A DNA stretch of 64,000 nucleotides from JAFDVL01 sp963794955. GTDB lineage: Bacteria > Acidobacteriota > Blastocatellia > RBC074. Position numbers and translations under genes: made by a program. Location of the stretch: positions 85,821 through 149,820 of the forward strand of contig CAWCGF010000041.1 in NCBI GenBank assembly GCA_963794955.1. Direction: 5' to 3'. Within the stretch, counting starts at the first letter, position 1, and each line of letters begins with the position of its first letter. Shown piece after piece: positions 36,389 to 45,640 of this stretch. Below the pieces are notes generated by a model. That model was not told where the DNA came from. It did no database searches and saw only the letters and a list, made by a program, of their open reading frames with translations.

Positions 36389-37988
36389 TTGTTTTCGCGT
36401 ACGGTGGGATACTTGATGCCAAGCTGTTCCAAGTAGGTTTTGTATTTCGCCGGATCGTAATAATACTTCTTCAGTTCGGGCGCGAACTTTTCCATCTTTT
36501 CTTTGTTGAGTTCGATGGCCGGACGTCATTCGGGCCAATCAACGGCTGATATTTAATCTCTTTCGTTTGCACATCATTGAAATACTTCCACGCCTGTTTG
36601 ACCAAATCCGGGCTGAGCAGAAAATCCAGCGCGGTCATCGCCTGCACTTTTGCGCCTGCCAGTGAGCCTTTGTGGGCAATCGGGGTCGCCATCGCAATCG
36701 CGTTTTCCCAACTGTGACCGGGCAGGCCGGGAATGTTCGCCGGATAGCGCAAATAGGTCATGGGCACGACCCACGAAATATCGCCCACATCATCGGAGCC
36801 ACCACCTTGCGGTTCTTTCGGGGCTTCCAGTTTTTTGACTTCTGTTTTCAAGCCCTCGACTTTGGCTTTGATTTCTTTTTGCAACGCTTTGGCGAGCGTT
36901 TGATCTTTGTCGTCCCAGGTGGGCATGCCAACCGCTTCAATGTTTTTCTGCTGGATTTCAGCGATGGTTTGGTTGAAATGGTTCGGCCACGCAGAACCGA
37001 CAACGCGCCAATCCACTGTTGTGTCCGTCATCATCGCGGCAGCCTGCGCCATTTTGTTGCCCAGGTCGAACAACTCTTTGATTCTTGGATATTCCAGTTC
37101 GCGGAAGTAATACCAGACGCTCGCTTCCGAAGGCACAACATTCGGCTGATCGCCGCCATTGACGACGACATAATGTGACCGCTGATTCAGGCGCAGATGC
37201 TCGCGCCGGAAGTTCCAGCCAATATTCATCAACTCGACGGCATCCAGCGCGCTGCGGCCTGACCAGGGTGCGCCCGCCGAATGCGCCGCCTTGCCGTGAA
37301 ACGAATATTGCACCGAAACCAACCCGCTGTTGCTGACGGGCTGCCCGTAGTTCGTTCCGAAATCATTGCTGACGTGACAGCCGAGCATCACGTCCAGGTC
37401 TTTGAATAACCCGGTGCGCACGAAGAAGGCTTTGGTCGCCACGAGTTCTTCCGCGACACCCGGATACAAACGAATCGTGCCGGGCAGCTTGTTTTTCTCC
37501 ATCAGCTTTTTCAGCGCCAATGCCGCAACGACATTCACGGCTTGCCCGGAATTGTGGCCTTCGCCGTGGCCGGGCGCGTCTTTGACAATCGGATCGTGAT
37601 ACGCCACGCCAGGTTTTTGCGACGCGCGCGGAATGCAATCAATGTCGGTCATAAAGCCAATGACAGGCTTGCCCGAACCATAGCTGGCTGTCCACGCCGT
37701 CGGCATTCCGGCGACGCCGCGCTCGATCTTGAAGCCGTTTTTTTCGAGGATACCGGTGATGTACTTACTGGTTTCGTATTCCTGAAACCCAAGCTCGGCA
37801 AAGCTGAAGATGCTGTCTACCATTTCCTGGGTGAGTTTTTGCATTTTCTCGACTTCAGTAATAGCCTCACGCTTGAGCGCACCAAGATCGGGGTCAGCCG
37901 CTTTGCGTGTTGGTAGGAGCGGTTGTGCCGGAACTGAAGCGTTGGTAACAAGTGATGTAATGAGCAGCAGCAAGGCAAGTCGTTTCAT
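36385..37988 (-). CDS. Exported M20 family amidohydrolase (AbgB-like), frameshift near its end
   Basis: Start at 37988, after GGAGACCCACA, with a signal peptide (LALLLLITSLVTNASVPAQP). M20 motifs: FSFAELGFQEYETSKYI, VIGFMTDIDCIP (metal Asp), GHGEGHNSGQAVNVVAALAL (His and Asn), GTIRLYPGVAEE (Glu), GKAAHSAGAPWSGRSALDA (dimerisation His). It resembles the p-aminobenzoyl-glutamate hydrolase B group. The first frame ends SNSTKKRWKSSRPN, but the conserved end (IELNKEKMEKFAPELKKYYY onward) is in another frame from about 36525. One missing base restores it and gives a stop at 36385 overlapping the zinc-ribbon gene. Confidence 0.88.
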
Positions 37989-38118
37989 TGTGGGTCTCCG
38001 AAAAAAATGAGTTACTGAAAATTGATGACTACAACGATTAGGCAAGTAACCTTAACATCTGGTAATTTATTTCCGCAACATTACCACGAATATTCAACTA
38101 CTGTTCAGGAGTTCATTC

Positions 38119-39462
38119 ATGCGCAGACTAGACTTAAAGACGCCTCTCAGAATCTTTTGCACCACCTTTTCGCTTGTGCTGTTCACCACAGCACTATGCG
38201 CGCAAGCCCGTATTGGTACGGTGTTCGTGCGGGTTTCGCTCGATCACGCAGACTGGCTGTATAAGCCCGGCGAACCCGTCAAATTCAAGCTCGCCGTGAT
38301 CCAGGATGGTCAGCCCGTGCCCAATGCCAAAGTGACCTACAGCTTCGGCCCCGAAATGATGCCGCCAACCACTGAAAAAACCGTCACCGTCCCGGCGGAA
38401 GGCTTGCTGATTGATGCCGGAACGATGAGAGAAGCGGGCTTCCTGCGCTGCATTGCGACAACCGAAATGCACGGGCGCAGGTATCGCGGGCTTGCCACAG
38501 CAGGCTTTGTGCCGGAACAGATCAAACCAACGACCACTGACCCGGCGGATTTTGATGCGTTCTGGAATGCGGGCAAAGAAGCGCTCGCCAAAATTCCAAT
38601 GGATGCTCGACTCACCTTGTTGCCGGAACTTGGCACGGCGAAGGTGAACGTCTATCACGTTAGCCTGGCCAACGTCGGCGGCGATGGCGGCAATGCGCCC
38701 AGTCGGTTGTACGGTATTCTGGCCGAACCAAAAGCCGAAGGGAAATACCCGGCAGTGCTCGAAGTTCCCGGCGCAGGCATTCGGCCTTATCGCGGTCGCG
38801 TAGATTTGGCGGAGCGCGGCATTATCTCCCTGCAGATTGGTATTCACGGGCTGCCCGTCAATTTGCCACAGGAAGTTTATGATTCGCTGGGGCGTACCGC
38901 AGCGGCAAGCTATTGGGCCTTCAACCTCGACAACAAAGACCGCTATTACTATCGCCGGGTGTATCTGGGGTGTGTGCGCGCGAATGATTTTCTGGTGAGC
39001 CATCCTAAATTCGACGGCACGAATTTAGGCGTCATGGGCGGCTCGCAAGGCGGCGCGCTTTCCATTGTGACGGCAGGGCTGGATGCGCGCGTGAAGGCCT
39101 TGGCGGCATACTATCCGGCGCTCGCGGATGTGACAGGCTATCTCAACAATCGTGCCGGTGGCTGGCCGCACATGTTCCGTGCTTCTGGCGCGGGTTCGCA
39201 TCGTACACCGGAGAAAATTGAAACGACGAAGTATTATGATGTCGTCAACTTCGCGCGCCGGGTGAAAGCGCCGGGGTTGTACACGTGGGGCTTCAATGAC
39301 GAAACGTGTCCGCCGACTTCGATGTATTCCGCCTATAACGTCATCACGGCCAAGAAAGAGTTGATGCTGGCGCTCGAGACCGGACACAATCAGGTGCCGG
39401 AGCAAACCGAACGCGTGAACAATTGGGTAGTGAATTTCGTGAAAGGATTAGCCGCGAATTGA
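38119..39462 (+). CDS. Exported acetyl xylan esterase family alpha/beta hydrolase (AXE1)
   Basis: 447 residues, ATG at 38119 after TTCAGGAGTTCATTC, signal peptide ending in a CAQA region. The first 100 residues form a beta-sandwich-like domain; the hydrolase has LEVPGAGIRPYRG, RTAAASYWAFN, nucleophile GVMGGSQGGALS, an acid in WGFNDETCPPTS and the histidine in LETGHNQVPEQT. AXE1 enzymes deacetylate xylan or cephalosporin. It diverges from the M20 gene, which leaves about 130 bases for two promoters. Confidence 0.87.
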   Translation: MRRLDLKTPLRIFCTTFSLVLFTTALCAQARIGTVFVRVSLDHADWLYKPGEPVKFKLAVIQDGQPVPNAKVTYSFGPEMMPPTTEKTVTVPAEGLLIDAGTMREAGFLRCIATTEMHGRRYRGLATAGFVPEQIKPTTTDPADFDAFWNAGKEALAKIPMDARLTLLPELGTAKVNVYHVSLANVGGDGGNAPSRLYGILAEPKAEGKYPAVLEVPGAGIRPYRGRVDLAERGIISLQIGIHGLPVNLPQEVYDSLGRTAAASYWAFNLDNKDRYYYRRVYLGCVRANDFLVSHPKFDGTNLGVMGGSQGGALSIVTAGLDARVKALAAYYPALADVTGYLNNRAGGWPHMFRASGAGSHRTPEKIETTKYYDVVNFARRVKAPGLYTWGFNDETCPPTSMYSAYNVITAKKELMLALETGHNQVPEQTERVNNWVVNFVKGLAAN

Positions 39463-39545
39463 GCAGCCCGTAGTAGCGAATTAAATTTGCTACTATGTGC
39501 CGCGCCTTAACCATTGCGCGCACACTCGCGCGTACCGCAAAAACT

Positions 39546-40379
39546 ATGACACCATTTATCCCAGTTCCGACACCGGACATTCAAGACATCCAATCGCAAG
39601 TGCGTGATTTGCGCTTTCATCCGAGCACCACGGAGAATCCGAGGCTGCTCACCCGCGATCAACTCACGACCTTCAACCGGGAAGGTTTCCTGACAGGCAT
39701 CCGCATCTTCGATGAAGCAGAAGCAAGTGACATTCGCTTGTACTTCGATCAACTCCTGGCGCAGTATTTGGCCGAAGGCAAAGACAGCTATGCGATTTCG
39801 ACGGCGCATCTGAAGCACGGCAAAGTCTACGACCTGCTCACGCATCCGCGCATTGTGGCTTATGTCAAAGACATCCTGGGCGAAAACGTGGTCGCCTGGG
39901 GTTCGCACTTCTTCTGCAAAATGCCGCACGATGGCAAGCGGGTTTCCTGGCATCAGGACGCGACCTATTGGCCGTTGTCGCCGTCCAAAGCGGTGACCGT
40001 GTGGCTGGCGATTGATGATGCCGAGGTCGAGAACGCCTGTATGCGTTTCATACCGGGATCACATCATCACGGCGAATTGACGGCGCGGATGCACGAAGAC
40101 GATAAAGACGAAATCCTCTATCAATCGGTCGCCAATGCGGAACAATTCGGCGAGCCGTTCGACAATATTCTCAAAGCCGGGCAGGTTTCAATTCACTCTG
40201 ATTTATTGTTGCACGGCTCAAATGCGAACGAGTCGGAGCGGCGGCGCTGTGGGTTAACGATGCGCTATTGCACGGCGGACGTGACGGCATATCTGGATTG
40301 GCAGGCCAAAGGCGTGCTGGTCAGCGGCGCAGACCCGCGCCATCATTGGGCGAATCCGGCGCGACCTCAGTTGGACTAA
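39546..40379 (+). CDS. Phytanoyl-CoA dioxygenase family (PhyH) non-heme iron oxygenase
   Basis: 277 residues from the ATG at 39546; an upstream in-frame ATG at 39495 gives an unlikely basic leader. The iron site is VSWHQDATYWP (H-x-D) with the distal His in SIHSDLLLHGSNAN, and RRRCGLTMRYCTADV supplies the oxoglutarate-binding arginines. Such enzymes hydroxylate lipids or small metabolites with 2-oxoglutarate. No signal peptide. Confidence 0.87.
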   Translation: MTPFIPVPTPDIQDIQSQVRDLRFHPSTTENPRLLTRDQLTTFNREGFLTGIRIFDEAEASDIRLYFDQLLAQYLAEGKDSYAISTAHLKHGKVYDLLTHPRIVAYVKDILGENVVAWGSHFFCKMPHDGKRVSWHQDATYWPLSPSKAVTVWLAIDDAEVENACMRFIPGSHHHGELTARMHEDDKDEILYQSVANAEQFGEPFDNILKAGQVSIHSDLLLHGSNANESERRRCGLTMRYCTADVTAYLDWQAKGVLVSGADPRHHWANPARPQLD

Positions 40380-40416
40380 AGCAAATAGCAAATAGCAAAT
40401 AGCAAAAGGCAAAAGG
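40380..40416. repeat. Short tandem repeat AGCAAAT / AGGCAAAA
   Basis: Nine-base AGCAAATAG units repeated three times followed by two AGGCAAAA units between the PhyH and FG-GAP genes. The last AAAGGAAAG serves as the ribosome site of the next gene. Confidence 0.6.
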
Positions 40417-40420
40417 AAAG

Positions 40421-41732
40421 ATGAAAACTTACTCTCTGAAACTAGCTGGCACATTCTGTGTAATTCTCTGCTTCGTTCTGATTTTACAGGCCCCGCTGCT
40501 TTCCCTCAGTGCGGCCAAAGTGCGCGAAGTCAAATTTCAAAAATTCACCCTCGACAAAGAATTCCGTTCCGAGGGTGTGGCCGTTGGCGATGTGAACGGC
40601 GATGGCAAAATGGATGTGATGGCGGGCAATCTCTGGTACGAAGCGCCCGATTGGAAGCCGCGCGAAATCGCGCCGCCGAAACAATTCGATGCGGCCAAAA
40701 GCTACAGCAATTCATTCGTCAACTACGCGATGGATGTGAATGGCGATGGTTGGGTAGATCAAATCCTGATTGGCTGGCCGGGTCAGGATGCGGTGGTGTG
40801 GCGCGAAAATCCGAAGACGGGTTCCGGGCCGTGGGCGACGCATCCGATTGCGCGCAACGCCTGCAACGAAAGCCCCGCGCTGGGTGACCTCTCATTCACG
40901 CCGGGATTTGGGCAGCGGCGGACTGCACGGGTTGCTGACAGGCATTTGGAGCAAGCGCTCCAAAGAAACCCGCCAGGCACAAGCAAAACCGAAGGACAAA
41001 CCGGTGTTGATCTTTGCGGTGGACGATGCGCAGATGGGGTGGTTTGAGCCGGGCATTGATGTTAATTCTGAATTCAAAATGCATGCGATCAGCGGTAAAT
41101 CAACCAAAGATTCGGCGAAGGCAGATGGCGTCTTCCGTTATTCGCATGGCCTCGGCGTTGGCGACATCAATGGCGACGGGCGCAACGATGTGCTGATCAA
41201 CTCGGGCTATTGGGAAGCTCCGGTTGACCCGCGTTCGGCCACCACCTGGAAATTCGTCAAAACCAATCTGGGCGAGGATTGCGCCCAAATGCAGGTCTAT
41301 GATGTGAACAAAGATGGACTGAACGATGTCATCACCAGTTCGGCGCACAAAATCGGTCTCTGGTGGTTTGAGCAGAAGCGCAGCCAGGAGGGACTGATCG
41401 AATTTATCAAACACGAAATTGACAGCAGCATTGCGCAAACGCATGCGCTGATGCTGGCGGATATCAACGGCGATGGCAAAATGGATTTGGTAACGGGCAA
41501 ACGCTATTGGGCGCACGGCCCAACGGGCGATATGAATCCCGACGCGCCAGCCGTTGTCGTGTGGTTTGAACTGCAGCGCGAAAAAGGGGAAGTGAAATGG
41601 GTCAAGCACGAGATTGACAACGACTCCGGCGTCGGCACGCAATTCACAATTGCCGATATGAATGGCGACAAGCTGCCCGATGTGATTACGTCGAATAAGA
41701 AAGGCGTATACGTGTTTTTGCAGACGAAGTGA
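40421..41732 (+). CDS. Exported FG-GAP/VCBS-repeat protein, frameshifted
   Basis: Signal peptide (GTFCVILCFVLILQAPLLSL) and EF-hand-like D-x-N-G-D-G loops: VAVGDVNGDGKMDVMAGN, AMDVNGDGWVDQIL, GVGDINGDGRNDVLIN, YDVNKDGLNDVI, LADINGDGKMDLVTG, ADMNGDKLPDVI. These are FG-GAP beta-propeller blades of a secreted or surface protein. The first frame carries on to about 40890 (ALGDLSF...) then ends at 41047; the real continuation (LTGIWSKRSKETRQAQ onward) lies in another frame from about 40930 and ends at 41732. One or more indels near 40890-40930 explain this. Total length about 436 residues. Confidence 0.8.
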
Positions 41733-41832
41733 GGCACGCGTATAACTAAGAAGCCTTCCCCCCTCACAGCCGAAAGCTTAGCTAAGGGCAAGGGCGAGGA
41801 GGTAACGTTCGTGCTTATGAAGGTGAAGTAAC

Positions 41833-42408
41833 ATGAACTACCTCGCCCATTTATTTTTAGCCGACAACACACCGGAATCGCTGGTCGGCGCGATGCTGGG
41901 CGATTTTGTCAAAGGCGCAGCCAAAAACAATTACGCGCCCATCATTCAACGCAACATCGAACTGCATCGCCGGATTGATTCGTTCACAGACGCGCATCCG
42001 ATTGTCTGCGCCGCCAAAGCGGTGATTGCGCCAGAACGCCGCCGCTTTGCGGGCATCCTGCTCGACATCTTCTACGATCATTATTTGGCGAAACATTGGG
42101 CGCAGTTCAGCCCCCTCGTATTGTCAGCTTTTACGCAAGAAGTGTATGCCGCCTTGCAAGCGCATCATGCCTTGTTGCCAGAGCGGTTGCAGAAAATGTT
42201 GCCGTATATGAAAGCGGAGGATTGGCTGGGATCGTACGCGCGGGTGGCCTGGATCGAAGTGACGCTCGAACGGCTGGCGCGTCGCTTACGTCCCGGCAAT
42301 CCGCTGGCAAGTGGGATCGCAGAACTACAACAGCATTACGAGCGGTTTGAACTGGATTTCCTGACCTTCTTTCCTGATCTCCGCGCCCTGGCACAAGCGC
42401 AAAAATGA
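41833..42408 (+). CDS. acpH: Acyl carrier protein phosphodiesterase (AcpH-like)
   Basis: 191 residues beginning MNYLAHLFLADNTPESLVGAMLGDFVKG, the hallmark of the DUF479/AcpH family of HD-like phosphodiesterases. LHRRIDSFTDAHPIV and ILLDIFYDHYLAKHW carry the metal-binding histidines and aspartates. It removes 4'-phosphopantetheine from holo-ACP. Preceded by GAAGGTGAAGTAAC. Confidence 0.9.
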   Translation: MNYLAHLFLADNTPESLVGAMLGDFVKGAAKNNYAPIIQRNIELHRRIDSFTDAHPIVCAAKAVIAPERRRFAGILLDIFYDHYLAKHWAQFSPLVLSAFTQEVYAALQAHHALLPERLQKMLPYMKAEDWLGSYARVAWIEVTLERLARRLRPGNPLASGIAELQQHYERFELDFLTFFPDLRALAQAQK

Positions 42409-42890
42409 GCGCGCCGTGGGCGGCAATCTCAGTTCTTCGCTTTGCCAATTTTGGCAGAACATCGCACGCACTTGTGATCGCTTCGTAAAGCCTTTTCCGG
42501 CTCTTCCGCTATAAGTCAGTGGCGGGCAGACGCAAACTGGAAAGTTAGTTTCACACCAGTCTGGCTAACAATATGCGTCAGTTCCCTCTGACAATTAATG
42601 TACAGTTTAACGAACATTTCGTGGGTAACAGTCAGGGAGTACAAGCTAAATCAGGTCGAATTGCTTGAAATCACCCTTATCAGTTCACGGGATAAGTCTG
42701 GCATACCACTCGCTTATGAAGGTGCCTCCTTGTTTGTAGGTGGAGTTAATCTCCAGCAGCCTACTAAAATATTTCCGAACAACATACGCAAAGAAATCCG
42801 AGAGAAGCAAAACCGCATGGTACTAACTTTTGCCTTGCTCTCTCTGCGGTTGCCAAGTGAAGCCAAGAGGATTTCTTGTGCCGTAAAATT
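42409..42890. other. Gene-free stretch upstream of the GGDEF-EAL gene
   Basis: 482 bases. One weak frame (42598-42963) overlaps the following gene and has no protein-like character. Includes the promoter and leader of the GGDEF-EAL gene. No clear repeat. Confidence 0.5.
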
Positions 42891-45434
42891 ATGTCGACAC
42901 GTGAGAAGGCCAACAATCCAGTGTCCCCCCAGCGGCTGCTCAAACCCTATATGTGGTTGGTGATCGTCCTTGGTGTGGCGGTGACGAGCTTCTCCCTCCG
43001 GCGTTTTCCCCTCTCGCAATTAACACCTGAATATCTGATCCTGTCGGTCATTGCGATTGCCATTGGTTCGCGGGTGAGTATTAAGCTACCTAATCTCAGG
43101 ATTCCAGGGTTCAGTTCGGACATTTCGCTGTCGGACAGCTTTGTCTTTCTAAGCCTGCTCCTTTGTGGCGGCGAAGCCGGGGTGCTGCTCGGCGCGACGG
43201 AAGCATTTGTCTCATCCTTGCGGGTCACGAAAAAAAACCTGACCCGATTCTTCAACTCCGCTACGATGGCGATCTCGACGTTCCTCACCGTTTGGGCGTT
43301 GCGTTATCAATTTGGCTCTCTCGAAAGTCTGGGGCGGAATTCATCCGTTGCTAAATTGATTATGGCCATCTGCATGATGGCGATGTTGCAGTACATCTTC
43401 AATTCCGGTTTGGTTTCGACAGGGATGGCCTTGCGCTTTGGCATGGCGCTCTGGGACACCTGGGAAAAGTATTACCTCTGGACGTTAATTCCCTACCTGA
43501 TTGGCGCTTGCACAGCAGTTGCCACGCTCAAACTGATTCATGAAATCGGCTTTTATGGCTTTCTTTTCGTCGCGCCGGTGTTGGTCATCCTCTATTTCAT
43601 CTATACCACGTACCTGCGGGACATCGAGGCTTCCTCACGGAATGCGGAGGCGGCAGAGCAAAACGCGGCGGAGTTACAGGAGAGCGAAGAGCGCTTTCGG
43701 AGCGCCTTTGATAATGCTCCGATTGGCATGGCGTTGGTCGCGCCTGACGGGCGCTGGTTGCGGGTGAATCGCTCCCTTTGTGAGATTGGCGGCTACACGG
43801 AACAGGAACTGCTGGAAACGAATTTCCAGGCCATCACACACCCCAGCCATCTGGGCGCGATGATGTCGAGTATCAATGATATTCTGGCTGGCAAAATCAC
43901 GACGTACCAATTGGAAAATCGCTATTACCACAAGCTTGGCCATGAAATCTGGGTACTGGTGGGAGTCTCGCTGGCACGCGAGGGACAAGAGGCGGATGCC
44001 CGCCTGATTTTTCAGCTTCAGGACATCACGGATCGCAAGCAGGCCGAGGAAAAACTACTGCATGAAGCTTTCCATGATGCGCTGACACAATTGCCGAATC
44101 GCGCGATGCTCCTGGATCACTTGAAACTCGCCTTGGAGCGAGCCAAACGTTCCACCGAGCGCCTGTTCGCCGTTCTCTTCATTGACCTGGATCGGTTCAA
44201 AATTATCAATGATAGTCTGGGGCATGCGCTGGGCGATCAATTGCTGATCGAAGTTTCCCAACGGCTCCAGCGTTGTTTGCGCCCCGGTGACACGGTCGCC
44301 CGGCTGGGCGGTGATGAATTCACGATTCTGCTGGAGGAAATCAAGGACATCAAAGAAGCGCTCTTCGTAGCCGAGCGTGTGCAATACGAAGTGTCACAGC
44401 CCTATCAGCTTGCGGGGCACGACACCTTTACTACCGCCAGTATTGGCATTGCGCTCTACAGCCCGCCTTATCAACAAGCGGCGGATTTATTGCGCGATGC
44501 CGACACCGCGATGTATCGCGCCAAAGCGGCGGGCAAGGCACAGCATGTAATCTTTGATAGTGAAATGCATGCCCAGGCGCTTAATCGCATGAAGCTGGAA
44601 GCCGACCTGCGCCACGGGATTGAGCGGCACGAGTTTTTCCTGGTCTATCAACCCATCATCTCTTTGGCGACCCAACGGCTCGCGGGGTTTGAGGCGCTGG
44701 TGCGCTGGCAGCATCCCGAACGCGGCTTGGTCTCTCCGGTGGAGTTTATTCCGCTCGCCGAAGAAACCGGGTTGATCGTACCGATTGGTCATTGGGTTAT
44801 GCAGGAGGCGTGCGCCCAACTAAAAGAATGGCAACAAGCCTATGCTACCAGCTTTCCCTTACAAATGAGCGTGAACCTTTCCAGCCGCCAGTTCACCCAG
44901 CCCAATCTGATCGAACAAATCAAAAGCGTTTTGGAGGAAGCCGGGCTTGATCCCAGGTACTTGAAACTGGAACTGACGGAAAGCGCCGTCATGGATAATG
45001 TCGAAGCCGCCATCAAGCAATTACAGGAGATGCGGGACTTAGGAATTCAATTAAGCATTGATGATTTCGGCACCGGGTATTCCAGCTTGAGTTATTTGCA
45101 TCGCTTTCCACTTAATACGTTAAAAGTAGATCGCTCGTTTGTTTCGCAAATGAATAAAAAGGAAAACCTGGAAATCGTTCGCACGATTATCGCACTGGCC
45201 AGAAGCTTAGAGCTAAAAGTAATTGCAGAAGGAGTCGAGACTTTCGCGCAACTACAACAGCTACAGAATCTGACCTGCGAATATGGACAAGGATATTATT
45301 TTGCGAAACCCCTGGACAAAGAAGCGGCAGCCGCATTCATGCGCGATACCCAACGCTTAACGAACCTCTTTTCCCCCTCGCCTGCAAACGACGTCCAGCG
45401 GCTTACCTCTGTCAGCAGCGCCTCTGTGATGTAG
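42891..45434 (+). CDS. Membrane PAS-GGDEF-EAL cyclic-di-GMP protein
   Basis: 847 residues from the ATG at 42891 (a TTG at 42876 is possible). The first 250 residues hold six or more membrane segments, perhaps a sensory module of MASE type. A PAS domain follows (SEERFRSAFDNAPIGMALV through DITDRKQAEEK), then GGDEF with intact signature RLGGDEFTILLEE and NDSLGHALGDQLL, then EAL with FEALVRWQHPERG, DDFGTGYSSLSYL and the catalytic-loop KVDRSFV. Both domains look active. No neighbour suggests a specific target. Confidence 0.95.
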   Translation: MSTREKANNPVSPQRLLKPYMWLVIVLGVAVTSFSLRRFPLSQLTPEYLILSVIAIAIGSRVSIKLPNLRIPGFSSDISLSDSFVFLSLLLCGGEAGVLLGATEAFVSSLRVTKKNLTRFFNSATMAISTFLTVWALRYQFGSLESLGRNSSVAKLIMAICMMAMLQYIFNSGLVSTGMALRFGMALWDTWEKYYLWTLIPYLIGACTAVATLKLIHEIGFYGFLFVAPVLVILYFIYTTYLRDIEASSRNAEAAEQNAAELQESEERFRSAFDNAPIGMALVAPDGRWLRVNRSLCEIGGYTEQELLETNFQAITHPSHLGAMMSSINDILAGKITTYQLENRYYHKLGHEIWVLVGVSLAREGQEADARLIFQLQDITDRKQAEEKLLHEAFHDALTQLPNRAMLLDHLKLALERAKRSTERLFAVLFIDLDRFKIINDSLGHALGDQLLIEVSQRLQRCLRPGDTVARLGGDEFTILLEEIKDIKEALFVAERVQYEVSQPYQLAGHDTFTTASIGIALYSPPYQQAADLLRDADTAMYRAKAAGKAQHVIFDSEMHAQALNRMKLEADLRHGIERHEFFLVYQPIISLATQRLAGFEALVRWQHPERGLVSPVEFIPLAEETGLIVPIGHWVMQEACAQLKEWQQAYATSFPLQMSVNLSSRQFTQPNLIEQIKSVLEEAGLDPRYLKLELTESAVMDNVEAAIKQLQEMRDLGIQLSIDDFGTGYSSLSYLHRFPLNTLKVDRSFVSQMNKKENLEIVRTIIALARSLELKVIAEGVETFAQLQQLQNLTCEYGQGYYFAKPLDKEAAAAFMRDTQRLTNLFSPSPANDVQRLTSVSSASVM

Positions 45435-45540
45435 CTTCCTTTTCACCACCCACTGCCTCTTTGCTTCTTGGCGGTAAAACTTTTGCTCACGTTATTCCCT
45501 TTCACGGTATATCCACGCTGCCGCAACATTTTTTCTGCCT

Positions 45541-45573
45541 GAAGCCGAGCCTTGATCCGGGCTTTTTTTTTTG
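45541..45573 (+). terminator. Intrinsic terminator with T10 run
   Basis: AAGCC / GGCTT stem with a 12-base loop, then a run of about ten T. It lies about 110 bases downstream of the GGDEF-EAL gene. Confidence 0.55.
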
Positions 45574-45640
45574 CTCAGCAGGCGCGCATTTCTGTGTTTC
45601 TGACGATGTGATATTGTGACCGCATGAAGGAAATCGCCAA

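Noticed and set aside
42598..42963. A 121-residue frame upstream of the GGDEF-EAL gene
   Set aside because: It overlaps the GGDEF-EAL start and lacks protein-like composition or motifs.
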